A DNA stretch of 64,000 bases, taken from the NCBI GenBank assembly GCA_027475525.1, contig JAMWFC010000116.1, positions 3,037,826-3,101,825 on the forward strand. Reading direction: 5' to 3'. This stretch comes from Macrolepiota albuminosa. Lineage: Eukaryota; Basidiomycota; Agaricomycetes; Agaricales; Agaricaceae. Of the stretch, positions 55,426 to 64,000 are shown in pieces (positions within the stretch are counted from its first letter, which is position 1; each line of letters begins with the position of its first letter). The notes under the pieces were generated by a model. It was given only the letters and a program-made list of their open reading frames with translations. It was not told the origin of the DNA and did not search any database. Made by a program: the position numbers and the translations under genes.

Positions 55426-55522
55426 CATGAAGACTGATGAGATTCTGTCAAGGCATGGGCAATTTATAGGACTTGGGCTGTGTTTTAACTAGCGACAGCA
55501 TGGGAGGGCACTTCTTAAAGGA

Positions 55523-55714
55523 CTTGGAATAGGTGAATGGAGTGTGCTGAAGGCCTGGTAGCTGGTGGTTAGGGTAAATAGATAAGTCCTGTAGTAGAGT
55601 GCCAGAGCTAGGGCTGCTCTATATTCCAAACTGGTCACTAGAGTCTTCAGTACATCAAGTATTGGTTGGCCTATAATGTCTCTTGATGCGCTCAGTCCGA
55701 GTAGAAGCCTATCA
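55523..55714 (-). repeat. LTR-B fragment, inverted (first 192 bp)
   Basis: Plus strand ends GAAGCCTATCA at 55714; matches the first part of LTR-B and stops at about 55523 against the fold-back arm. The inverted polypurine tract follows directly. Confidence 0.78.
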
Positions 55715-55749
55715 TCTCCCTCCAACTGAAAAATTGACTGTCCTTAGTC
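55715..55749 (-). promoter_or_regulatory. polypurine tract and hairpin module, inverted
   Basis: TCTCCCTCC next to the LTR start, then a spacer and GACTGTCCTTAGTC (55736-55749), the reverse complement of the module at 4459-4493 with one change. Confidence 0.75.
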
Positions 55750-55860
55750 AAACGCTGTCATTAATTTGACTGTGCTATGGTCCATATAATGCTGCCAGCG
55801 CCTTATAAAAGTCGTTTTCAGCACTTCACCTTCTTGTGTTTTTCTTCCCATCTTCTCAGC

Positions 55861-57550
55861 ATGTCCACTATTTTTAATTCCTCTGCTCTCTGCAATTTCC
55901 TGGCTAAAGCCTCTTATTTATTTGATCGTGCTAAGTCTGTCAGTCCCATCAATGTACCACAAACTGTCCCTGAAATCATGCAGCTCTATCGGCGGTGGCT
56001 TGTGGTCCACAGCTCTGACAGTTTCTGGGCACAGGGCATCAAGGTTCATGAATAGTGCATGGCTCGGTACCGCGAATATGAAGGTGCCAATTAGTTGTGA
56101 CTGTTTGCGGACTTGTTCATAAGTTTTTAGGTTTGATTTTGGATTCATGGCACTAAGGTTCAGCACCCATACTAGGCTCCTTCCCTGTCCAACGAGATCG
56201 ATGCCTTGCTGGCTAATACCGAGGTTGGCGAAGTAAGTTTCTCCTCTTTTTTCTCACGTTTCCAATGTTAACCTTGAGTAGTCGGTTGCTATGTCGCCTA
56301 CCATTGCCAGTCTCCCTAATGCTCTGTCGGCCTCTACCATTCCTTCTGCTCTGGCCGCTCCTGCTGCTCCTCTCTCTTCTGTCTCTGTCCTGCCTCCTTC
56401 CGTTCTTGGTAGTCCTTTTTGTGGTGATGCTTCTCCCACTTGTACTGCGCCCATTGTTGCTTCTCCTACTCATACTGCACCTCTTCATTTGGCCATCAAA
56501 CAAATTGCTGTTACCTCCAGTGAGCCTTGGCCTCGACCCACCCATACTATTTCTTGCCTTCCCCCCTGTAACTTTGCCGTTGTTATTAATCGTGCACCCC
56601 CTGCTCACGCTAGCCCTCCCAAACATACCGTGCATCCTTGTTTACCTGCCTCTAGTTCTTTTACTAACTTTGCTTCTCAGATCAATCTCCCTGCTCGTGT
56701 TGCCCCTTTGTATGTTGTAAGTGTTTCCTTTTAAGATTGCTAGGCTTTAGCGCCTAATTGTGTCCTTCTTACCTAGTGGTAATCAGTGCATAGTCCTTGT
56801 GTTTTCTTTTTCGGTTGCGCTAACATCTTTGTCGCCAGATCCCCTACTCCTTCACTTCCCATCATCATGAATATTCCTCCTGCCAAAGATGTTGTGATGT
56901 CTGTCGCTGGCGTTACCCCTGCTCCTGAGCCTGCTGTGGCTAGCACCTCCCCTGTCTCTTACTCCTCCTCACAGCCTTTTTTCCCTCCCCAGTACTCATG
57001 AGTCCTCCATCGCATCTGAGTCTGAAGAGACCTTAGTGGCTCAGGGCAAGCACCATTACCGCTGGAGGTACTTGCCTTCTTATGACATCCACCTTTCCTC
57101 TGCTAGGGCTATGTCCCCAGGCAACAAGCACCATGAATGGACTCCTTGTGCTCCTGTAACTGTTTAAGTAAGTCTGCGTTTATTAGTTTGTTCTCCCCTT
57201 CTCTGACCTCTACTAAGTTTGATCTCTTCTAGAGTCCTCCCCCCACCATGTGCATTTCCAGTGATGCCTACTCTTGGCTTGAAGATGAGTTCTCTTATCC
57301 CATCATTCCCCTTTGCCCTGCCGCCAATCTCCACCAACAACTTTGCCATATCGAGGATATGACTGACATTATTGGTAGCGAACTTGCTATCTTGTGACCT
57401 TGTGTCTCCACCTTAGCATGCCATAAGCTTCTCCTGCTCAAGCTTCATGACAACATCACTGATGCGCTCAAGTGGCAAGCGAGTAACGCCATTTAGGACG
57501 GGGACTTGCTTCCTTTGGGCAATCCCACTCTCTTCGAATCTGATGCGTAG
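55861..57550 (+). pseudogene. antisense accessory gene, type 1 (copy lacking the cysteine cluster)
   Basis: Closest to the copy at 1868-4359. Exon 1 starts MSTIFNSSALCNFL (55861) and contains RAKSVSPINVPQTVPEIMQL. Exon 2 begins after TACTAG near 56174; exon 3 is Ser/Pro-rich (56280-56718, ending ...VAPLYV|GTAAGT). The next recognisable exon is the C-terminal PAKDVVMSVAGVTPAPEPAV, so exon 4 and the cysteine-cluster exon are deleted (between about 56720 and 56840). The last exon has WLEDEFSYPIIPL and ends ESDA-stop at 57548-57550. Several stops (exon 1 after KVHE, exon 3 end). Confidence 0.72.
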
Positions 57551-57965
57551 TCACCAGCCCATAGCGCTTCGAACTTTTGTGGACTTAGTCAGTTTTGATA
57601 TGTAGCCTGTTGTAACCATATTAAAATAAATGCTTCCCCCCCTTTGTTCTGAAATCGTCAGTTTGTAAGTAATCAAATACAAAGTAAGAAAAAGGGGAAA
57701 CACTTAGTAAATTATCATAACATAGAAAATCTCTTCGCCAGCACGACCCAATAGCCAATATCATGCCAGCCTAAGAAGAAACAGGTATTGTCTGTAGAAA
57801 AATAAGTCGATTCATGCAAGAAGTTTAATGTGTAAGAAATAGAGTGCTACTCGCTTATTCAGTGATAGTGGGTATAAGTGCCAAATCTCAAAGGTTAACT
57901 TCCTCTTTGTGCGATCTAAAAATGAGTTAAGCGCATCCTATTGGTTCGTGTCTGCATCAGAGTTG
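57551..57965 (-). other. post-pol spacer of the LTR-B type fragment and junction
   Basis: Inverted equivalent of 1640-1867 (shared GGCTGGCATGATA and ACTTACAAACTGACGAT blocks), then about 170 bp of unmatched sequence up to the start of the right fold-back arm at 57966. No gene seen. Confidence 0.5.
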
Positions 57966-58055
57966 AGAAGTGCCCTCCTACGCTGTCGCTAGTTGAAATA
58001 CTGCCTGAGTCCTATAAATTGCCCATGTCTCAACAGAATCTCATCAGTCTTTGCG

Positions 58056-59444
58056 ATGGAAAGCCCAACCGGCATCATGTGGTCTTCCCGCTATGATTGT
58101 GCTCATGTCATGATTGATCCTCCCACTTTCCTGGAACGTGTGACCTTCTTTTTCCACCACTACCCAGCTGTTGGCGTGCCTAGACTGACTAACAGAGTTG
58201 TTGAGTTAGGTTGTCACTGTCAGCTACTTTGTGTGGCTTGTGAGATTTGGAACGACGACCTGCCGTTGACTCATTTTGGTATGGAGAAGAACTGGAGTTG
58301 GATTTTTCAGGTGCGCTTTTGCCTTTTTCATCCTTCTTCTCTTCTAATAGTCACCAAATAAAGCAAATCGCGACCAAGGAGACAAAAGAGCATCTGGAGT
58401 TGCTGCTGGAGAAGAGCCACTATCTGGTTTGTTGCCTTATTACCTCGTTTTCTTCCTTCTAACGCATCGCCTCGCTAGGCACCCCGCTTGTCTACTGGTG
58501 GCTGGCTTTTTTGTAGTCCTGCCAAAGGCTGGAGGCCTTCCCAGCCTCTCCTTTTGCCTGGTCCTTGATGCTTGTCCGTCTCCCATGTCATTTATGTAAG
58601 TCAGCTTCTTTTCCATGGTGCCACCGGGCTGACAGATTTTAGATACTTGATTTCTTTTGTCGTAGTTATATGAATTGCATTGCTGTTGTCACCCCTCCGT
58701 GATTGTTTTGCGCATGTAAGAATTCCCAAGTATTTGCGACCCTGCAAGTAGTTTGAGGTATTTCATGGGTTCTGGTGCTGTTAACCTGGTCAGTATCACA
58801 TCATGCCAGAACCTTCCCTCCTTCTTGATGACTCTGTACTCATTCACCATCCTGTCATCCTAGATTGCCTCAAGCAGTTTCTTGTGTTAATGCCTTCTGG
58901 CAGCTTTCTGCACAAGAACAGTAATATCATGACCCTGGTGCGCAGGTACTGTCTCCTGCTAGCAGCATCTGAAGAGTGGATGATTGATTTGGACCCTTCC
59001 TTAGCCCCCGTTTGTTCTCCATTAGCATGTATGTTGAGCAATGCTCATGTGTTTTGTAGGAGCCTGTTACAGGTACCGCCTCGAGTCTACACAGCCTTCT
59101 CCATGAGACCGAGAGTTTGGTTAGTGTCTGTCTCTTCTCTCCTGACCTTAGATTGCTAATTCCTTGAGCTTTTTAGAGCCTCTCATGGCTTCCCCTGCCC
59201 ACTCTTGTTAACCTCAGTGCTTGTAGAGCCGTGCTTGTGCGCCTGATCATTCCCTTTACGGCTTTAGAGTCCCACCCAGACAAGGATGGGTGGCACTCAT
59301 CCTCTGCTCCTTCTGCCGCTCCTCCGGATGCTTCCCGTGCTCCACCTACAAGGGCTCCTCCTGTGCCTCCTCCTAGTGCTCCTCCCATGGCTGCCTAGTG
59401 CTGTGGTGCATCCCCCTTCCAGTGCTCCTCCTGCCTATGAGTGA
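58056..59444 (+). pseudogene. antisense accessory gene, type 2 (right fold-back copy)
   Basis: Unknown function. Exon 1 (58056 to about 58308) encodes MESPTGIMWSSRYDCAHVMI ... HFGMEKNWSWIFQ and ends at a GTGCGC donor. Exon 2 (from about 58352) encodes SPNKANRDQGDKRASGVAAG and a hydrophobic stretch (LLPYYLVFFLLTH, LLVAGFFVVLP) to about 58596, GTAAGT donor. After one or two further introns comes MPEPSLLLDDSVLIHHPVIL (58803) with NIMTLVRRYCLLLAASEEWM. A stop follows near 59157; the Pro/Ser-rich tail is recognisable (about 59270-59440). It lies tail-to-tail with the minus-strand pol ending at 59632. The hydrophobic segment could be a membrane anchor, which would make an envelope-like or other membrane role conceivable, but nothing else supports that. 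Confidence 0.62.
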
Positions 59445-59631
59445 CACAAGGAATGAGTCAAGGGTCCTCGTTGTAGGTCTTCCTTACTATCGTAGCTTTT
59501 GTAGCCAAAATCGATTTGCTAGTCCATTTTGTATTAGTACCACATATTTACTTACTCTTTTATGGTTGTTGTGTTGCCTAAGTCTGATCAAGGAGGGCAC
59601 TCACGGCTAGCGCCTCGTTTTTTGTATGTGT

Positions 59632-60714
59632 TTATTGCTCCTCGTCTTTATCCGGAGTGGTCTCGTCATTGTCCACCAACTCAGTCTCTTTAAGTTCTCG
59701 AAGTTTGGCTGTGTCAATCTCCAGCGCTGACAAAGATAAAAAAATGTGTTTGTGCGCTAAGTAGGGAATGAGTTGGAATGCTGCTACTGGTCAATGCAAG
59801 ACTGAGCCATCCAACTCGCAGAGTACGTAGGCGCCTCCCCTATTGTGAGAAACTACTATGAGGGGTCCTAAATATCGAGGTCGCATCTTTTTGTTATGGG
59901 TAACTTTGATTTTTGAGTTGTGCATTAATACTAAGGCGCCAGCTATAAAGTTGTAGTCCCAGATAGTAGCGCTACGCTTGCTCTTAAATCGCAATTCAGC
60001 CTGTCGTCTAGCTTGAAATACCACCTCATATAAGCACTTGAGATTCTCCATGCGTCATTGTAAGTCAATAGCATGCCTAGCAATCAAATTGGTAGAAGAC
60101 AGTATCAAGTTGGGCAGGGGTTATAAGTACGTCGCCTCTACAACGTCCACTGGAAGCAGAGGATGGGTGCCAGTCACAGCGTAGTAAGGAGAACAGCCTA
60201 TCCTTTTCCGTATAGTAACCCACTCAGACCAAAAGACTGAACAAGTTGCTTCGCTCCAGCGACTCTTGTCACCATCTACCGCCTTGAATAGTGCCTGTCG
60301 AACATTGAAATGCGGCCTTTCAACAATACTATTAGTGCATTTGTTGTACCCAGAGACTCGAATGTGCTGTATATTATATTTCTTCATGAGATAGGTAAGC
60401 GCCTTTACTATAGGTGCCCCATTGTCTGTAACAATCTTGTGAAGGGCTCCCCATCTGCAAATAACATCTTCAAAAAGCCACTTAGCTATAGCGTCTGTAT
60501 TTTCTCCCTGGAGCATATGGACTTCTGGCCAATATACCAAGGAACGAACACCTTCTCTGAATGATGTACTTGTAGCGAGCGCCCTGACTTGGGCATGTGC
60601 ATGGTGTCGATATATATTTTTCCAAACAATGGTGCTGGAGTCGCTACTGTTGGAGGAATGAGAACTTGGTGCGTCTGCTGGATTTGGCAAAGATGACAAG
60701 TGCAAATATACCAT
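59632..60714 (-). pseudogene. integrase core and Pol C-terminus of the right fold-back element
   Basis: Minus strand: integrase core with DTMHMPKSGR, TDNGAPIVKALTYLMKKYN, RVSGYNKCTNSIVERPHFNV, then MGCSPYY-like segment, KIKVTHNKKMRPRYLGPLIV and the acidic tail DNDETTPDKDEEQ-stop at 59632. It has the uninterrupted site (TTCCAACTCATT on the minus strand, about 59775) that carries the solo LTR in the left copy. Confidence 0.83.
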
Positions 60715-62071
60715 GCAATATCGACACTAACTTGAGGCCACCAAAAACGTTCCAATAGATTCACCTGCATTGCGTAGAGTCCTCGATGTCCCAAGTTGTC
60801 ATGCATAGTGTGCAGAATTCTGATTTGGCTGTCCAGTTTGATTACCAATTTGTGAGCGCCAGCCCTATTTCATTGCCAAAGCCGATTCTCAACTATAAAG
60901 AAAGTCATCATGTATTGAATGAAGGTGGTGTATTCCATATCCGTAAGATCTGATGGTTGGCGCAAATCCTGTAGCCACTCCCTAACCTGATCAACTCGTT
61001 GGTCTTCTGACTTAGCTTTGGTGCTACAAGGTACTGCCAAATATGGTAGGTTGTGACTATTTTCTCATAAGGGTCTGGGTTCCTCAACTATTTTTAGATC
61101 ATTAGATGGCTTAGTGATGTTATAGATACTGGCCGTGTAAAAGACAATGGAGCCTGATACAGTTTAAGTTGATACAGAATAATAGGGTGTAGCCAAGTCA
61201 AGATTGGGTGATCTTCACAAAGCACTTGAATAGGCAATTGAATGATATGTACAAAACCATGCAGTCGGTCGATCCAGTCGTTGAATACGTTGTTGTCGCT
61301 ATCATCTGGCGCTTTATCTTCTGGCTGTCTGGGCCGTCTAGATAATCCATCCAGCCTGTGAAACGTGCTTTTTATGTATACTAACTCAAAATGAAACACT
61401 ACCCAGCAATTCATACTGGCAGAAGGTTGAATATCGGGATTCTGGAGCATTCCTTTGATGTAACGTGCGTCAACTTTGACAATCAGGTTTTGAACCCCAA
61501 TAAGGTACATGCGTAGTGCCTGAAACAATTGAAACAAGCCATATAACTCCAGCTTGGGCTGACTATAGTGCGATTCTCTGTCGTTAAGAATAATCGATTC
61601 AAAGCAATTGTAGCGTCTGATTTTTCAATTTGCACCATCACATTAACATAAAAAGAAGCTGACCGCAATGTAGGAGGTGTCAACAGCAAGTATAATAGGA
61701 TCGGAAGTAGTATAGTCAATGGGTACCAATGGCTTTGCTTCCTGCAGCGCCTTCACTAAATCCTTTTGGGTGTTAATTTGGTCAGGTCCAAATTTGAAGA
61801 GGATCCCAGAACAAGTTAAGCAATTAAGCGCGTGCACCTGATGTGAAAAATGGTGTATGAACATGCACAGCACACCTACCATGCCTAGAAACGTGCAAAC
61901 TTCCAAGAGGTTATGGCAGACTCCCCACTTCTCCAGAAGCGCTAATCGACTCTCCTCGGAGATCCTGCCCTCTGGCATGCAAACGTGCCCTAAAATTTTA
62001 AATTGTGGTGTGCAAAGAACCAGCTTGTGTCCTGAGAACGTTTCACAACAATACTTCATGTGCTGGAGCAC
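60715..62071 (-). pseudogene. RNase H to integrase N-terminal region of the right fold-back element
   Basis: HKLVLCTPQFKILGHVCMPE, IILAVDTSYIAVSFFLC, YIKGMLQNPDIQPSASMN, LHGFVHIIQLPIQ and the integrase zinc region (DNLGHRGLYAMQVNLLERFW, CHLCQIQQTHQVLIPPTVAT). Frameshifts at about 61640, 61537 and 61090. Confidence 0.82.
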
Positions 62072-63404
62072 TTAGTTAACCAATTGGAAGAAGTCCCATA
62101 GCGCCATGCAGATATTGGAATTTTCTGGGTGCACTTCAGGCTTGCCATTTACAAGGCGCCAATCTTTTGGGCCCTTAATGCTTATGTCGTTGATAAAACT
62201 AAGCACATGGTGAGGTATTTCAGGTTGTAGAATAAACGTAATGTCGTTGTGGAATATAGGTACCGAATTCATCCATTCCATGAGAAGTGTAACCAGTTAT
62301 AACGCCCCGAATGGCATTTGGAATGTTGTCAAGTCACAAGAGGAAGGGTAAATTAAGCGCTTGTCGTAGCCCACATACAAATCCAGGGTAGCGCCACATA
62401 TCCGTTCTGTGAAAGATTCAGCGACATGATTGGGGAAGGGCGGTATCTCTGAATGACGAATCATGACTTTGTTTAGTGGTTCCAAACTGTGAACTATACG
62501 TAGCTTCCTATTTTTCTTTAGTACACAAAACCATTGTGATCTATAGGCCAAATTAGAAGGCTCATAAACTCCCACCACTATCTTGAAGCGAATGATTTGG
62601 CAAACTTCGGCTTCAATGCCCAATGGTATAGGTCGGTTATGCTCAGTTCAAGGTACATGAGGTATCGTCGGTATAACCACTGATGGAAAGAAGTCAGTTC
62701 TGAGTTTACCACATTCTGAATCCTCCCAAGCAAATGCTTTGTTTTGTTTTGCATAATGTCAACTAATATGTCTAGTTCTGCCATCAATAAAAAGCCTGTA
62801 TCATGGACGCTAAGGAATAGCGCCCATTGTTCTTCCATAAATTGTCCTGTAGACTCAAAGAGTGGTGGATTTGGATTAAGTTCGGAAAGGGTCGCTAACA
62901 GGTCGCCAATGATCTTTCTCTCAATGCAAAATTCCTCAGGTACGACGCTCGCTACCGGTTTTGTTTTAAGTGCTACTGGCTTGTACTTCTTTTTAACCTG
63001 AACTCCTTTGCGCTTAGAGGTACTGTTGTTAGCAAATGTATTATAAATGGAACTTTGGTTTTTAGCGAAACCGGATATCAAAGGTTTTTTAGAATCAGAA
63101 GTAGAAACAAAATAAGTGTCTGTCAAAAGATTTTCAGTAATATCAGATGCAGTGAGGTATAAGTAGGATAAAGCTTTGCTAGTAAGCGACGTAGAAGTGT
63201 TCAAAATTTCATGGGCTAAAGGGGTATGTGATATAAGGGTTACTTGCCCAGTCCGATGATTATAGTCCAAGATAAGCGCTTCATCTCCATGATTCTCATC
63301 ACTCATCTCCTCAATGACGCTGGAAAACACTCACAAGGCTTGTCACTAACATAAGGTTGCTTTCTCAGTCCTGGCTTCTGGAACCTCCCTCAGGGAAATG
63401 TCGG
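62072..63404 (-). pseudogene. RT region of the right fold-back element
   Basis: Starts near FSSVIEEMSDENHGDEALIL in the -1 frame after protease remnants (VTDIS... at the LTR junction), long pre-RT spacer largely open (63330-62740), frameshift at KQNEAFAW (about 62745), RT core with LDLYVGYDKR and FINDISIKG (Asp to Asn in the catalytic pair). The protease itself is beyond the LTR at 63405. Confidence 0.84.
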
Positions 63405-64000
63405 TGATGACGCCCAGAGTTTGGTCAGTAACAAATATATTAATAGTGTTACCATACCAAAAGCTTGCGTTGGGCGCGCTAAAGTGATGAGAGGAGTTCC
63501 GGGCAGGTCTCAGAGAACGCGCCTATGAAAATAAAAGTAAAGTCGGAAGAGGGTTGGCAAGTGTCAAAGCGCTAAGACAAAGCGCCTATGAAAGAAGTGG
63601 TAAGTGAACACGGCAATGGGAGCGGCAAGAACACGGTAAGCTTAGCAAGGTCTAAGCGTTGTTAATGCCTGCCGTAGCTGCAAGCGTGAGGGTGTCGAGT
63701 GTTAGCGAGAGTCTGCAGCTGCTGATGACTTCAATGTTGCCAACCGTAAATGGGACTTGGACCGTAAGGGAGACTGGAGTAAAGGGAGCAGGAAACTCTG
63801 TTCTTGGTTCGATGGCTATGTACAAGTCGCTAAGTACTTTTTATACTACAAGGAGTTCACCGTCGCCAGTGACTAACCATTGCCAAAGTGCGGTAAACTA
63901 GAAAATTTTATAGGGGTAGCTCCAACGGTTTCAGATCCCTACCATCCATTCAAGATCCTTAGTGATGCCAGGCAGCAGATCGCGATGCTAAACCCTCAAT
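63405..64000 (-). repeat. LTR-A, partial, runs off the window
   Basis: Plus strand starts TGATGACGCCC and follows LTR-A inverted to the window end. CpG-rich, close to the young subfamily. It is preceded by TCGG (63401-63404), i.e. CCGA on the pol strand, the expected 4-bp duplication; the other side is not visible. It may be a solo LTR or the end of a full element. Confidence 0.88.

Noticed and set aside
58352..58596. Type 2 protein as a retroviral-type envelope
   Set aside because: Only one hydrophobic stretch is visible. There is no signal peptide at the start, no cleavage site and no heptad-repeat pattern; not enough for that claim.
1..64000. tRNA, rRNA or housekeeping genes
   Set aside because: None could be recognised on either strand.

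Overview
The window looks like a repeat-only block from a filamentous basidiomycete, probably an agaricomycete. The reasons are many Ty3/gypsy LTR retrotransposons, short (about 50 bp) GT-AG introns, fungal-type Gag and pol sequences, and CpG-to-TpG/CpA decay in older copies. No host housekeeping gene, tRNA, rRNA or CRISPR array could be supported. The species cannot be named from the sequence. Family labels are mine: LTR-A (about 948-955 bp, starts TGATAGGACCC), LTR-B (about 1.07 kb, starts TGATAGGCTTC), LTR-C (878 bp, TGTCACGACC...AACCTGACA), LTR-D (1134 bp, TGTGG...CCACA) and a small Ty1/copia-like LTR (287 bp, TGTTGAA...TTCAACA).

Layout. 1-1629: 3' end of an LTR-C element with an antisense ORF. 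1630-5690: 3' half of an LTR-B element (antisense gene, polypurine tract, LTR). 6366-18777: complete young LTR-A element, with two nearly identical 948-bp LTRs and a 4-bp target duplication, inserted in an older inverted LTR-A copy (5691-6365 plus 18778-18901). It carries gag-pro, then RT-RNaseH-integrase in the -1 frame, then a five-exon gene on the opposite strand just before the 3' LTR. An inverted solo LTR-A (9894-10848) interrupts its protease region. 18902-30242: decayed pol and gag fragments, a gag-only LTR-B derivative, an inverted gag-pol block and a copia-like remnant. 30243-39063: old minus-strand LTR-A element. 39064-43453: internally deleted LTR-B element that keeps gag and the antisense gene. 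43454-48459: LTR pile-up (copia, B, D nested in C, B) plus about 1.4 kb that I cannot assign. 48460-63404: two copies of a related element in opposite orientation (a fold-back of about 5.4 kb per arm) around a third antisense-gene copy. 63405-64000: an LTR-A running off the window.

Most interesting biology: a multi-exon accessory gene lies antisense to gag-pol, between integrase and the 3' LTR, and recurs in five copies across two LTR families. In the young element it reads as five exons with four phase-0 introns (653 codons after one correction), with a cysteine cluster resembling Zn2Cys6, a basic nuclear-localisation-like patch and a conserved C-terminal segment. Because it lies antisense, its introns are CT..AC on the genomic RNA and would survive retrotransposition. 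The fold-back elements carry a different intron-containing gene in the same slot, and the LTR-C element has yet another antisense ORF there. This suggests a swappable 3'-antisense cargo slot.

Most important technical point: seven direct duplications all have a period of exactly 77 bp. Removing three of them restores one open RT-RNaseH-integrase frame, and removing another restores exon 3 of the antisense gene. That strongly suggests unmerged k=77 overlaps from a de Bruijn assembly rather than biology.
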